NCBI GenBank assembly: GCA_047967505.1
Contig: CM106538.1
DNA: 64,000 bases
Source of the DNA: Dipteris shenzhenensis
Taxonomy: Eukaryota > Polypodiophyta > Polypodiopsida > Gleicheniales
Strand: one strand, 5' to 3'
A program made the position numbers and the translations under genes. Position 1 is the stretch's first letter. Every line of letters begins with the position of its first letter. The notes under the pieces are model-generated. The model saw only the letters and a list, made by a program, of their open reading frames with translations. It was not told the origin of the DNA and made no database searches. Shown here in pieces: positions 10,588 through 23,644 of the stretch.

Positions 10588-10760
10588 CATGGTGCCCTCC
10601 CAAAAACACCATTCCACTCTGCCGTATACCTTCTCAAAATATAAAAGGTTGCAACTCCTCCCTAGCCCAATCCATTATCTCCCTTGCTCCTAGACAAAAC
10701 CTCTTTGCATGACATGAATAATATCAGGCAGGTGGGGCCTCAACTACAAGCTCAAGACGT
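10588..10760 (-). pseudogene. L1 reverse transcriptase, N-terminal palm segment
   Basis: The minus strand gives DIIHV, then MDWAREE-like and FEKVYGRVEWCFWEGTMWKLG. This matches L2 DIIHD, LDWAREE and FKKAYDRVEWSFLEGTMQRLG across frame changes. It continues into 9580 only when the TIR element is removed. Confidence 0.75.
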
Positions 10761-11639
10761 GACCTTGGTTGGATCTTATAAGCAATGTCTAGCAAAGTGA
10801 CTGTTCTCCAATATCTAATGTCTGATTTATCTCATCCCTTCAAAATCAAGTAGATCTAGCCTTGGCTCAAAGACTGCAAGAGCGTGTGTGAGTCAAAAAT
10901 CTCCTAGCAATCCAAACAGAATGGCATGGAGATATGCTCCCAAAAACAGCAAAAAAGACACGGGGTTAAGCCATCCTCTCCTTGGCACTTTTGTAGGGAG
11001 AGAGATTTGAGGGCCTTCTAGTGCTCCTCTTCCATGAAAGGAGCCTCCAAGTGGCTACCCAAACTTTGGGGGACTACCGATGGAACCTGTGCCCAAATTG
11101 CCTCTCAGGCTACCAACATCATTGATGACTGCTCCTTTGTCTGAAAGAACTGGTCAAAAGAAGTTTGTGGTCAGCCTCAAGGATCTGTAGAGGATCTATG
11201 TACATCTATCCTTGCATGTCTCGCAGTCTCTAAAGATGCTTCCTAAGTTGATCGTGGCATTGTGGTCTGGAAAAACTATTTGGTCATCCCATTCCCCCTA
11301 CTGCACCCATTTGGCCTTGGAGTGGTATGAGTATTTGGCCCGACAGACCATGGCTTGCAAGTCGAGTCACATGCTCTTGTACCTATTCCTAAGCCACAGG
11401 GAACCTAGGTCATGTTTTGGTCTCTCCCACTGTTGTAGAGCATGTCTCCAATGAAGAGCCTAGAATTGTAGCTCCTAGCTACTCCGCTAAATTGCGTCTG
11501 TAACCCAAGACACCCAACTACTCACTAGCCCCCCCCTAGCTTCCTCCATATTGCGACTATCACCTACTAAACCTCTGCCTCCAGCAAGAGATCATCTAGG
11601 ATAAGGACCTCCTTTTGGGGGAGTCCGAGGCACAGGACT

Positions 11640-12060
11640 AATCTAAATGGAGTACAATCAAAGAATGATGTGACATCATAGTACCTACTGCTGTAACACT
11701 CAGTCCCCAACATGAAATTTCTTGAGGTGCTATAATAATCCATCATGCATCTTATGGGTGGCCAAAGGAGGAGCCAAGGTTCCTAGGGAACCTAATAAAC
11801 AGTACCACCCTACCGAGGTCTCTACCATTGATCGTGAAAATGAATTGCTCCCATGTGCTCCTCTCCACTACTGGCATCTCCCCAAACAAGGCTCCTTCGT
11901 ACTTGTCATCTACAAACTCAAGGTTATTGAAGTCGCCTCCAAAAATATAGTATCTGAGAGGCTCTCTATTAGCTCACCTCCAAAAGACAAGGCGATGATG
12001 TCTACAAGCGAGTGCATAAATATTATGAATCCCAATTCTATACTCACCAACACATAGACC
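11640..12060 (-). pseudogene. L1 AP-endonuclease domain remnant
   Basis: On the minus strand IGIHNIYALACRHHRLVFWR is followed, after a stop, by YYIFGGDFNNLEFVDDKYEG and then MMSHHSLIVLHLD. GGDFN (antisense of about 11926-11940) and the SxHSxIxLHL motif are hallmark endonuclease/exonuclease/phosphatase motifs of LINE ORF2. The second Ser-Asp-His is Ser-His-His here. Confidence 0.8.
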
Positions 12061-12471
12061 CATCCACACTACATGACCTACGATGAGCTCGCTTGGCTCA
12101 AAGTCCTCCAAGGCTACTGCCTGAGAGACTTAGATGCAGAACCCTCCACTCAAAGCTATGGGTCTCCTCCTCTACCAAGGTGGAGGGGCGTACGAGGGGA
12201 GCATCAACCTCTAGGTCCTCCACAACACATGTAACATGCTACTCTACAGGAGGGCCTGGGGGTTGGAACCTTCTACTTCAAAAGTTCTACTGGAGGAGTG
12301 ACAAGTGCATCCTCCAAGGGTGAAGGGAAACATGCAAGGGGATCCCCTAACTTATCTTGAGAGTGGGAAGCTACCTGCATTCTCTTCCTATGATTGGCAT
12401 GTTGTGTTTGGCTCTTTGCAGCCAGCTTGATCACTTTCTTTTTTTGTTTTCCCACCTTGGCCCACTTTCCT

Positions 12472-12660
12472 TTAGAGTGCTCCCCCACATGGTCTGGGAA
12501 TCCTAGTATTGCCTCCTAAGGGGCTGCTAGGTCCCATTTGCCTGGGGCTCCCTTTGCTATCTCTGACCAACCTGCAGGGGCTTAGAGGGGCCCAACTTTG
12601 ACTTCTGGTGCAATCCCTCATTAAGTGGCCCATCTGCCTCCAACAAAGACACACTCCTGG
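12472..12660 (-). pseudogene. L1 ORF1 zinc-knuckle remnant
   Basis: The minus-strand frame reads CLCWRQMGHLMRDCTRS, close to a CCHC knuckle but with C-x-C instead of C-x2-C. Plant LINE ORF1 proteins carry such a knuckle. The region further up (12700-13120) is open in part, but I could not assign a domain. Confidence 0.55.
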
Positions 12661-13440
12661 TAACCCAAAAACCTCTAATCTCTATTGAAGTGCTCCCCCC
12701 TCAAGGGTCTCTAGGAGAATCACCTCCAAAAGGGACTCGGGTTTCATTACAACCATTCTGAGCTAAGGGACACCATCGTCTGCAACAAAGAAGGCGTGGA
12801 CTTTGAGGGAGGCTACAACACTATACAAAAAGCCCATCTGATAGAAGGAAGAATGGCTCTATACTCCCGTGGGAGCCCTAAGAATCAGAGCATCACTGAG
12901 AAGCAAGGACATGGTGTGTCGAGTTCATGTCCTCCACCATGAATCCATGGTACCATGGAAAAAGGTAGACCAAGTGGGTGCCAAAGAGAATAGGGCTTTG
13001 CTACACAAGTGTTAAAGTGGTGGAAGGGGAGCTCAACTAGAGGAGGAAGGCTCCTCTCCCATAGATAGTGACCTCTTGTATGTGATCCCCATCTAATGCT
13101 AAACTCGCCTAAACCCAATCCCTCATCTGTCTCCTCATAGGCATGAGGACAACTATTTTGCCCACTACTTTAATGCCCTGAAGTGATTGCAATGCTAGCT
13201 TCACCTATTGCTTGTCAGCCTATAGAGAGAAGAACCAAGCAAAAATCCTTCTCCAAACCAAGCAAAAATCTCTGCTACTAAAAAAAGGGGGGGGGAGAAG
13301 GAAAAAGGGGAAAAGGGGATGGGAAGAAAGGAGAGAAATGGAAACAAAGGAGAGCAACCGCAAGGTAAGGCCAAAGAAAGAGCTCTTGGGCTTAGGGGGT
13401 TGGTAGAGGCTAAGGAGATTCACTGATCTATCAAAAAACC

Positions 13441-14191
13441 ACACCACCAATTTGAGGCACCTTTCAGACCACCTGAAAACAGCTCCAGACTCTAAGGAAG
13501 GGTACTATGTTGCAAAGAAAGGCTACCAAAAGCTACCAAAAGTCCAAAAGCTACTATAGATGTCTCGAACCAAAAGATAGCTTCTAGCCTAGCCTAAGCA
13601 AGGCGAGGAATCTCAAGAAAGACCTCAATAAGTTCAAGCACCCTTGGGTTGAAACCTATCCCAAGAGTTGCCTCCAAGGCGGGCACAATAACCTCGAGAT
13701 GCTTGTGACTTGATTGCATGTGCTTGGGCCAACTAGACTGAGTGCTGAAAATTTAAGGGGCTATGTGTGACTAGAGAGTCGCCCACTACTATTTACCCAA
13801 GGCACCTACTTGGGGCACGTACTAGCTACTCCGTGAAAAGTGCCTATGCTAGGTGCAAGTCAATGCCTATGCAAGGTGCGATGGCAACACCTTGCAACGC
13901 ACAAAGGCGAGGAGGAGCAAGGTGCTAGCTTTCTATTCCAAAGGAAGGTACTTTCCAATCAAGTATTTTCTTTACTCTTCTGTTATTGTTTTACATTCTA
14001 GATGAAGATCTGAATGTATTGTAGGTCTTCATCATCTTCAAGTCCATTAACTGATGTTGAGGATTGATTGTTTGCTTTTTCATACATGGTTTACACCTTC
14101 ATCTACTTGACCAACTTGCCAGTCTATGCTAGGCTCATTTTTACTCTAGTAGTTATATAAGTCAACAACACTAAATATGGAAGTAGTTATA

Positions 14192-14228
<37 letters not shown>

Positions 14229-14880
14229 ATGGGAGTAGTTTTCTAGACTATTGGCACCTCAACACTTAATATGGCACTAATTTTGTAGCCAGTTTGTAAC
14301 TCAACCTTGTAATCCTTAGGGCCAACTGTATTTATGACTAAATTGTCCAATCTTCCTTCTCTTTATCTTGTTATTTTTCCCCAACAGTATCTTTCCTTTT
14401 TTATGCAAACCCATCTCTTTTTTTTGCATCTTCTTATATTTTAGATTCTGCTCCTAAAGCTACTACTAAATGACTTCTCAAAAGAGATCTTGCATGCCTT
14501 AAATACATATAGATTTTGCTCCTTGAGCCACTACTTCATGACTTCTCAAGAGATCTCTTGCATGCCTTAAATGAATTCATTTGTAGCTATGCTTTGTTCT
14601 TCTCCTTTCATACATTAATCTTGTACCTTTGTTTATTCTGTGTAGAATAAAAAATAATGACAAGCCTATGGAGTGGTTCTAACTATTGTTGTAAGCAAAC
14701 TTTTCTACCAATGGAGTTTCAATCTTTGAGAAGTTTTCACAAACTTTTGATACATATTCACCATGCCATCACTTCCATATTATTTGACTTCCATGATGCC
14801 ACAATAACCTCAATCAACCTCAAATATTACTGGGTTCCCTTTGCTTGTAAAAGTCTTTCTTCTCTACGTTCATCTCCAAC
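13441..14880. other. Non-coding stretch with an (AT)n microsatellite
   Basis: No coding region was recognised. An (AT)n microsatellite runs from about 14187 to 14226. Short direct repeats built on GGTGC/CAAGGTGC occur at 13840-13930. Confidence 0.5.
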
Positions 14881-15960
14881 CAATGACTTGCTATAGATCA
14901 ATTTTCAAATACACAATGACAAACTTTCCTCTAAATTTTAATACAATATCTATCAATTTGCTAAAAATTGTAGGGGCATGAGAGTGACCAAGAGATCATT
15001 CATACAAACCATTTGTTGTCTTAAAGGCTATTTTCATACAAGACATTATTTACCTTAAATATTATTTTCAGTGGTCTAATGCTTATCTTTAGATAATATG
15101 ATTTCAAGTATATTGTTATGAGTTTACCTTGCACCTCATAAATTATCAATATGTTGTCCATTTTGGGTAAGTGATATTCACACTCGATTGTAATGTTTTT
15201 CATCGCTTTTATTGACAGACATGCTTCGTTTAATGTCCTTTTTTAGAGCAAGGAATATGGTGAATGAATAAGGAGGGAAATTTTCCCCTATCAATCACTT
15301 TTCTAACTCTTGGATGCCTTCTTATTTGAGCATGCTCCAATGGGTGCCCTATCTCTTGTTTTAATTTGTAACGTACTCCTAGTAATAAAATCAATCTCAT
15401 GCTCAATTTCTCTATGAAGTGGTAGCACTTTTCATATGGCATCCTCATATTTCCTTTTTTTTAAATTATAATAAAAATTTTCAAATCCATCAGGCTCAAC
15501 ATCTTGTTTCTTCATCAACATTAGCAAGTAGCATCTTGTTATGATTGTCAACCACTTATGCTAACTATTAGCTTGTGCTTCTTGAATGCCACATTTATTC
15601 GAAGGATATCATGTATATTTGAAACCATCATTCTCCAATTATATTCGGTTTTCCTTGTATGATGCACACAATAGTCATCATATTGATAGGTTATTCAAAT
15701 TAAAATATCACGGGAAAAATATCACACAATACCTTATCTTTGCACGCTCTTATATCTTTGTCGTCAAATGCACTAAAGTGAGACATAGGGCTTGAATCCA
15801 GCAAAGCTTATATGGATGTGCATGAGGGAACCTTTTTAGATTGAACTCATGACTCACCAAGTAATCAATGCTTCCATTATCTACAATAATAAGATACATT
15901 CTCCCATTTAGAATTAGTAGATCACCTCCCTTTGAGAATCCTTAGATTGATTGTGTCCCA
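14880..15960 (-). pseudogene. Very old Ty3-gypsy protease and reverse transcriptase fragment
   Basis: Read on the minus strand, IVDNGSIDYLVSHEF and HPHPYKL-like text followed by KDKVLCDIFP match the protease and linker of plant gypsy elements. Further on, LPPLREIEHEIDFI, MKNITIECEYHLPKMDNIL and KTTNGLYEWSL-like text match the start of gypsy reverse transcriptase. Stops and frameshifts occur every few tens of codons. The catalytic YxDD region, integrase and LTRs were not found. Confidence 0.6.
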
Positions 15961-16786
15961 TTGTATTAATGGAAATAGATGTGTTTTTCTTTTTCTTGCT
16001 TCTCATTTGATTTATTTCTATCCATCTCCTCAAGTTCTCTTTATAGTGCCATTGTCTTCCCTTTCTCCCAAGTCATGCATTCAAAAGACTTATGGCCTTA
16101 CACTGTGCCTTTGTAGCATATTTTTTTACCTCTTTCTTCCATTGGAATCATATATTTCCATGTAGACAAACCCCATCCCCTTTAAAGGATTCTTGAAGAG
16201 TTGAGTGAGTTGCATATAGAGTCTTTCATGACCATAATGCATAAAGCATACACTAGGTGAGCACATCAAAGGTTGTTCCCTATCATATGGCAATGTTCAT
16301 GGAAAATAACACCTACCTTTTTGAGATACAATTTAATAATAGTTTCATTATGTCCAAAATTTGTGAACAAATAATTACAAAGGATGATGTAGATTATTGA
16401 GGATTAAACCAAGGGGGATGAAATAGTGATATGCCCCCTAGTGACCAAGTTAAAGCATTAACAAGCAGAACCAATGTAATGTCTCCAAAAGTTGTACAAT
16501 CAAGGCCCCATAAGTTGAACTCCATGGACAATTGAGTACTAACTAAAGGCTAGAGAAGCACATCCTCACGTCAATGATCACCAAAGATCAATGGATGGCT
16601 GAGAACATCCATGGATCAATGGTCATCCAAGATCCATGGTTTTGACAAGATTAACATCAATGATCACCCAAGATGCATGCACGGCTGAGAGAAACCCAAC
16701 ATCAATGATAACCCAAGATGCATGGATGGTTGATAGTTATCCATTAAAAGTAACATTTTTTGCCATGATGTGCTAATCAAAGGTTG
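15961..16786. other. Non-coding stretch with short ATCAATG repeats
   Basis: No gene was recognised. The phrase ATCAATGATCACC / CCAAGATCCATGG recurs several times between 16570 and 16740, a small diverged tandem repeat with a unit near 45-60 bp. Confidence 0.45.
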
Positions 16787-16787
16787 A

Positions 16788-16835
<48 letters not shown>

Positions 16836-16862
16836 GCACACACGCACGCACGCACACACACA
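16788..16862. repeat. (CT)n(CA)n microsatellite
   Basis: About 26 bp of CT repeats run directly into about 48 bp of CA repeats with a few G interruptions. Confidence 0.95.
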
Positions 16863-16869
16863 ACCCTTT

Positions 16870-17271
16870 TCTTCATTTTTTCCATGCAACTTACATTCTT
16901 TCCCTTGTTACCCCTTTGGTAAAACTTTTTTAACTACCTCTCCCCTCTCTCTCACTTCAAATAAAACTTCCTCCAAAACCCCCAAACCCTAATCCCTGAA
17001 CCCTAACCCAAAACCCTAATCCCTAAAACCTAAACCCTAATCTTGGCCTTTTAAACCCAAACCCGTCCCCTCTCTGTCTTATAATTTCCCTCACACCCTT
17101 TCTCTCAACTTCCCCCCCCCTTTTTTTCCTAATCTAATAAAATATTTTCCCTCCTAATATTCTCCCATTTTTCAAAATTTTTCTTAAATCCTCCTAAAAT
17201 TTTCCTAATTTTTCTAAAATTTTTTCTCCCTGTTTTGTCTAATTTCCTTTTTTAAATATTACTCTATGTTT

Positions 17272-17326
<55 letters not shown>

Positions 17327-19520
17327 AAAAAAAAACTTCCCCTAATTCTTCCAATTTTCCAAATTTTCCTCTCGCTAATCACTCCTCTCTCTTTTTCCTA
17401 AATTCCCTAAGTTTAACTCTCTAAATTTCTCCTCTCCCTATTTTTCTTCTCTCTCCCCATTTTTTCCCAAGTTTTGTTTTTCCTCTTTTTCCCCCCTTTT
17501 TCCTAATTTCTTTTATTTTATCCTAATTTCCTATTTGCCCTAATTGTTCTACACACACACACACACACTTCCTACCCCTTCCTCCCCTTTGTTTAATCCT
17601 TAACTCACTTGTATTCTCACCTTACAACGACCAACCCCCCCTCCCCCAAAAAAACTACCCTCCCTCATTCCTTACTTAGCTCTCCTAATTTAAACTTCAC
17701 TTCCTAGTCTTTTATAAGTCAATTAAATTTTTACATCCTAGTCAATTTAATTTTTTATTCTTGCTATCCTTTAAACCCCCTTACTTTCCTTTTTTAGTAA
17801 ATTTTTATTGTCCCCTTGTTTTTTCCTTCCTTTTATTGTTCCATTTTTTAATTTTACCTTCTTATTAAAAACCTTTTTTCCAAACTAACCTTTTTACTTC
17901 TTTTTAAAAAATTTAAAATTTCCCTCTTTTCCTACTATCTTTTTTCCAAACTCCCCCTTTCTTACATTTTATCTCTTCTAACTTTTGGTTTTTTCTATCT
18001 TCTAATCCTATTATGTTTTATGATTTTCTTTTAATTGTTTTATTCCCTATATTAATTTTAGGTATCTACTCTCTCACCCTTTGTGTTTAAAAAAAATATA
18101 TCCTAGATTTCCTAAATCGTTCCTTATTTATTCTAAACTTTCCTTACTATATAGTGCTATTTTCCCCTACTCAATTAATTCACTATTGCCCCATACCTAC
18201 CCCCCTGCCCGACTTCTCAATTTCTACGTAACCTCCTTCTTCATAGTTGTCTGCCGCCCCTATTACAGCCTTTACCCCCCCTACCCGTGCAACCTTTACT
18301 GCCCCACCCATGTGCTCCTTACCCTTTGGGGTTCTGTCCTCACTTATCCTACTCACCTATAGTCTACCCTGCAGCTAGGGCCCTTGCTCCATTGCCGTCC
18401 TTCGTGAGCCACCTCCTCAAACTCCATGCTATAGTACATCGCCTTCGATGTGGACTCTGACTCTACTCAAACGTGTGTGCATAGTCAACTACTTAGCGCG
18501 TATCTCGCCGGTGAGTCATCGCCATGGATAGCCAGGTATGCCTTCTCTATTGCAATTAGGACTCCGTAGTAGTACCACCCACGCTTGACCTCTCCCTTCC
18601 AATTCTTTTCGCCCTTACCCGGTCTCCCATCTACAAGCCCACCACTTTGCATTTATTCGTACATGCACTGCCAACCTCCCTAGTGGTTCTTACACTCACG
18701 CTCTCTGTGATGCACCGCCAAAGCAGACCCACAGCCCCCTTTCTTTTACTCGTCCTTTGTTTAATTAAATTTTGCAATTTGTTATTTTCTTTTTTAATTT
18801 TGTGAATTTTGATTGCCTTTTTACTAAATCTCCTTTTAAACTCCTTTAAGTAAAGTCCCCTTATTTAAGTCTAACCCCTTCCTATCCTTTTACCCTCTAA
18901 ATTCGCCTTTCCCTTCCCCCCCCCTTTTTAAATTGTCCACCCCTCCTTTTTTCTTCTCTCTCATCTATTACTTTATCATCATTAGATTTATCCCTTCCAA
19001 GGTTTTTTCTTATTACCTATTACTCTAATTATTCTAAAGTTTCAAAAAAAAAATCCTTCTTCTTCTTCTTCCAAATACGTAATCTAATGTTCTAACCACC
19101 CCACCTCCCACGGTTCTAAATTTTACTTAAATTGAATTCAATGATCTTAAGGCTCGTCTTAAGCACTTCTAACCCCTTCTTCGTTCATTTTTTATCCTTT
19201 CCCTTTTTTTCAAATCCCACTCATCTTACCATATCTCCCCTCCCATTCCTCACTAAACTACTCTCTCTTATTCCTTTAAATTTTATTTTTTTACCCTCCA
19301 TCCTTTAAATTTCCCTTGTTCAATTTAGTTCTAATTTTAATTTTTAATGTGCTTAATTTCTCTCCTATTAGTCTTAGTATATTTAATTGCTCACATTAAT
19401 ATCATTTTTGTACTATCTCCCATTATTTTCTGAATGCTTATTAAAAAGCTCTACACTCACAAGTTCTCATTAACTTGACTAGTCTGAGGCTGTGTTAGTT
19501 TTTATTGTGACCCCGATAAC
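16870..19520. repeat. Long pyrimidine-rich, G-poor tract
   Basis: Over roughly 2.6 kb the plus strand is mostly C and T with some A; G is rare, most strikingly at 17050-18200. It holds (CT)n(CA)n at 17275-17326, (CA)n near 17552-17568 and several C or T homopolymers. No coding region or transposon domain was recognised. Between about 18380 and 18720 G content is more normal. Confidence 0.75.
16981..17042. repeat. Interstitial telomere-like repeats
   Basis: There are five or six imperfect copies of the plant telomere unit CCCTAAA: CCCTAAT, CCCTGAA, CCCTAAC and CCTAAAC variants in about 60 bp. The array is degenerate. Confidence 0.7.
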
Positions 19521-19854
19521 AAGGGAGGAGTATTTATGACACCTGTCTTCCCAACTAAAGCTAAAGCTGGCTCTTACTATTTTTCTTGTTGGATGGTGGC
19601 AGGTATGCAGATTCTCCTCTTCAATAAAAGAGATGCTTATCAAGACTTCACATGCTTTAATTTTGTTTGCAAATATTTTTTGCTAAAACATTATTGGCAT
19701 TCCTTGTTAATTAAACTCTTACATATTTTTATACATTCTCGTAGGTGTTTTACCTACTCACTCAACCCCTTCCTTTACTCTATAATGTTCTCTTTTTTCT
19801 CTTCCTTGACTCCTTTGTCTTTTAACTATGTAAAAGGGGTTGTTGTCTTGTCTA

Positions 19855-19895
<41 letters not shown>
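19855..19895. repeat. (CA)n microsatellite
   Basis: An uninterrupted CA repeat of about 40 bp. Confidence 0.95.
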
Positions 19896-19899
<4 letters not shown>

Positions 19900-20008
19900 T
19901 TATGCATAAGACTATGGTTGAACACCATGATGTACAACAAGATAGGCATAAGACTATGGCATGCCATCCATTTGTCTCAAGTCCACCCACATGTAGGTTC
20001 TTGTTAGC

Positions 20009-20009
<1 letters not shown>

Positions 20010-20040
<31 letters not shown>
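20010..20040. repeat. (CT)n microsatellite
   Basis: An uninterrupted CT repeat of about 30 bp, followed by CCCCTCAAGG. Confidence 0.95.
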
Positions 20041-20041
<1 letters not shown>

Positions 20042-21960
20042 CTCAAGGTGAGTCATTAGCACTTTGGTAGGCACAAGCACCATCAACAACAATTGGTAGA
20101 ATTGTCAATATAAATGTTACTATACCAAATCAATGTTACACATTCTATTTCAAATAAAATATTCTAAAAAGTTATAACATTGGTATTGTCAAAAAATATC
20201 AAAAGATCCCCTAATTTGTTGTAGTGTATGGGAAGGGGCCTATCTATACATTAAGCTTCTTGCAGTGATCTTGTACTTCCCCCAAACTTTCCATTCTTCT
20301 TCAACCTGAACACATTGGTATAGTCATTATGATCCACAACAACATGTACTTGTAAGAGTTTTGTGACTTCCTCCTTCACAAGCTTTGCATAGTTTGGTTC
20401 CGTTGTGTGGCATTGCTATCTCTTGATTTTGTGTTTATAATTAGCATTATTCAATGTTGACAAGTACAGGCAGGGACTCTACCTCACTCGGTTTAGTCAC
20501 GTGAAAAGACGTCTTACTATTATGTAACGAGGCTCTTTCTTGCCATATAAGAGCTTGACTTTATCTAGCTTGGATGGTAGAAGGGAATTATTGTGTTCCC
20601 AAGTTCAACTTCTAAGCTTGCTCCCTTACTCGAGTGCAAGGCTCTCATACTATGGTTCTTCATGATCTTCAATGACATTCTTGGCTATCATTCTCATTGT
20701 CTTGCCATCTTATATGTCTTTTGAGAACCTTTTAGCTCGGCTATGACTTGGAATAAGGCTATATATCTAATTGGTTAGAAGTTTGACTCCATCAAGTGAG
20801 TCTCTATGTCCTGCAAAAATAAATCAACTAAGCATGTTGCCAATTAGATACTTTCTTGGGGTTGGTTGTTGCTTGAATTGTAGCATCATTTGTTTTGATT
20901 GCTATGACTTATAACCCCTAATCAAGCAACACTTTGGGCCATGATTTTCCCCATAATAGAGCCTTCTCCACTTTGGTAAATCATATACAATCAAAATGGC
21001 AAATGTTTACTCCAACTGTATCACTTGCTATTGATAGAACCTATTGAATCATTACCCTTTGTTAACAACCCCATTCATCGTATTGTTTCTTATATTTTAT
21101 GAAAAATTACTTCAAAGAGACTTGTGCACTAAGGTGCTATTTGCAATAGTTGCCCAAGTTGAGTAGAACTTTTGACTATTACTAGGCTTTCTTGGCCTTG
21201 AGATGTTTTACATATAGACATTTAGATTTATTAGAATGTCAGAATTCATCAATTTATGATTGTCTTAACTACGTTGCTTTTCTATCAAGCTGAGAATGTA
21301 TGTGTATGATTGTTTGTACATGATGTCACAAGTAAAACCATGCTTTAACTTAAGGCACTTAGTGGAGAGAGAGAGAAAAGAGAAGGGGGGTGAATTTGAA
21401 CTTGCATACATTGCTCCTTAAGCTTGCCTCATGATTTCCCCCTCTACCAGTTATGATTCGCTCTACAAATTGATATTTTCTTTTTTGATCATTGGTGTCT
21501 TTCCATCACTCCTGCTTGCTCCATTGTGGATCTATTTAGGTCTTGTCTTGTTGGACTCTTTCCACCATTTTTGCTTGCTCCATGCTGTGGATATTTTCAG
21601 TTGATTTATTTTCTTGTTGAATCTACAAGAAGAGAAGAAAGAGAAGAAGGGTTAATAACATAAGGTCATTCTTGTAAATAGAAAGGCATAGCCTTTACGA
21701 TTAGCGAGCCATACTTGCTTATGACTTACGGGGAATAGTTAATGTACAAGAGCCATTTGTCCCAAAGTATCTTGGCAACTTGCTTGTACATGGTGACGAC
21801 TATGTTGCTCGAGTATACAACATGTACATAATATAGCAAATTGGCGGCTCTATCATATTAGGGTTCTAGGTCCCCACAAATAGTGCTTTATAGCCATGCC
21901 TTAAATTTGTTGCATATCTTCAAGCTTTAAATATGCCCCTAAAGTTTCCAAAAAAAAAAA
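20041..21960. other. Mostly unidentified; possible gypsy trace on the minus strand
   Basis: Near 20280-20400 the minus strand reads NYAKLVKEEVTKLLQVHV-like text followed by VFRLKKNGKF. This recalls the stretch before gypsy reverse transcriptase (…VKEEI-KLL…PVKKNGKW). It is too short and broken to be sure. A poly(A) run of about 14 lies at 21948-21961. Confidence 0.3.
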
Positions 21961-21999
21961 AAACTTCATAACACCCGCAATGGTTTTGGTGGTGTCATG

Positions 22000-22960
22000 G
22001 AGTCCTTATTTTAGCGTGGATGAGTTTATCTTTCATGATTGTCCAACGTGGGTTGAGTTTCCTAGTAGTTGGTTGTCCTAGTTGGGGAGGGTATTGAGAG
22101 GCTTGCGAGTTCTTTGGGTAAGGTTCTTCTCATTCCTCCATCAGTGAGAAAGAAAATTGGTCTTAGAATGGCCTAGATCCTCAAGGATAGATGGCAAGAG
22201 GTATGCGAGTTTGTAGAGATCATGTTTCCTCATGGTTTTGGTCCCTTCCTCTATTCTTGTTTAGTCCTAGTGAAAGAAGCCATTACTGGTGGGGGATGAA
22301 TTTGAAAATGTATGGATACAATTGGATATTAGGTGGAGACTAGAATATGATTGAATGTGTAGAGGATTGTTCTCATTTGGGTTAAGGGTTGTTTGGGATG
22401 AAATGGGATGCTTGTGAGGAGTTTTGTTTAGACTAGGAGAATGGATAGGTTCTACTCTTTGGGGGAGGGGTGGTGGATGCAGTCCCCCATGGGTGGCAGG
22501 TATCTTTTGCATCCTGGTACCTCAGATCACCTTCTAATTCTATGTAACTTCTCCTTACCAATTGGGTAGGAATGTCCCTGGATGTCCCTTTAAATTTTGA
22601 CAAATGGCATCTTCGAAGTAATACTTGTGATCTAATCAACAAAGAGAATGGATAGGTTCTACTCCTTGGGGGAGGGGTGGTGGATGCAGCCCCCCATGGG
22701 TGGAAGGTATCTTTTGTACTGGTATCTCAGATCACCTTCCAATTCTATGCAGCTTCTCCTTACCAATTGGGTAGGAATGTGTCCCTGGATGTCCCTTTAA
22801 ATTTTGACGAATGCCATCTTCGAAGTAATACCTATTGTGATCTAATCAAGGCTAGGTGGAGAGAATGCGCTGCTAGTATTATGTACCCATGTGAAAAATG
22901 GGTTGTTGTCATAAGAGGACTGTTGGGAGATTGATAGAATCAAAAGAGCATGTGAAGATG
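22000..22960 (+). pseudogene. LINE endonuclease remnant with internal tandem duplication
   Basis: The plus strand reads WILGGD, a TAG at 22341-22343, NMIECVEDCSHLG, then MDRFYSLGEGWW and TSDHLLILCNFSL. These are the GGDWN and SDHxP motifs of a LINE AP endonuclease, and MDRFYSL corresponds to LDRFYVG in L2. The part from MDRFYSL on is present twice (22437-22643 and 22644-22850). No reverse transcriptase motif was confirmed afterwards, though 22860-23200 may be its eroded start. Confidence 0.65.
22437..22850 (+). repeat. 207-bp tandem duplication
   Basis: GAGAATGGATAGGTTCTACT starts at 22437 and again at 22644. The two units differ by several substitutions and small indels, so the duplication is not recent. 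Confidence 0.9.
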
Positions 22961-23644
22961 CCATTGGAGGTAAGGGGTAGCCTAAGGTTGGCAATGAAAA
23001 GCCATTCAAAGTACTTGTATGTCTCCACTATTTTGGTGGAAATAGAGGAGGCAAGAGTGCATGATTGCTAAGGGAACCTAGTCACTGAATTTTGGCACAT
23101 ACAAGTGGTTTTCATGATGAAATTGAGCAACATTGTGGGAAGGCTGTTGCGAGTCTCAGATGACACAAGAAGGTGGAAGATGTGAAAGTGTGGGCATCTG
23201 ATGATTAGCAGTAAGGGTAAGCCTTGGCTTCCACCACGGAGGAGCTATGGGAGCCATAATCAATAATGAAGGAGAATAGAAAGGCCGATGGTTTAACTAT
23301 TGAGTTTTTTTGGCTTCCCTCTGGGTAGCCTTAGCATTCATTCTCATTTTGTAAAGTAGAATTTCAGAATTTTTAGGATTAATTTGCTTGGCTACCGTAA
23401 AGTGGGAGTTAAGTGTACTAATGGCTTTGAGACGAGCTTGGCAGTGAGCATTCAAGACCTAGGGCCCCTCCTTTTTATTGTCATTCTGTCTCTCTCTCTA
23501 TTCAATACCTCCCTTTGTTTTACATTTTGGGTAGGCCTTATAAATGACAAAAGTACTTCTTTCACCTGTTTGGCTTTCTGGCATGTCTTGATGGAGATTC
23601 TCTTCACCACCAAGCCAAGCAACCTATGGTGAAATACACTAGGA
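22961..23644. other. Non-coding stretch, nothing identified
   Basis: There are no gene features beyond a possible continuation of LINE remains to about 23200. It lies upstream of the duplicated segment and the zinc-finger exon. Confidence 0.4.

Larger units (their letters stand above)
6917..13440 (-). mobile_element. Decayed LINE L1 (minus strand), interrupted by a TIR element
   Basis: The 3' end is near 6917, where the minus strand reads GGGGAAAAAAAG, a short A-tail. The last ~40 bases resemble the 3' end of L2 (AAGCATTARTAGAAGTTCC in both). Moving up the minus strand are the C-terminal zinc motif (about 7400-7640), reverse transcriptase (about 8900-10760), endonuclease (about 11640-12060) and an ORF1 zinc knuckle (near 12610-12655). 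It has many stops and frameshifts. It is the same family as L2 but much more decayed. The 5' limit near 13440 is an estimate. A 31-bp tandem duplication lies at about 7671-7725. Confidence 0.8.

Noticed and set aside
19536-20092. Open frames of 171 and 88 codons across (CA)n and (CT)n
   Set aside because: Driven by microsatellite translation; no recognisable domain.
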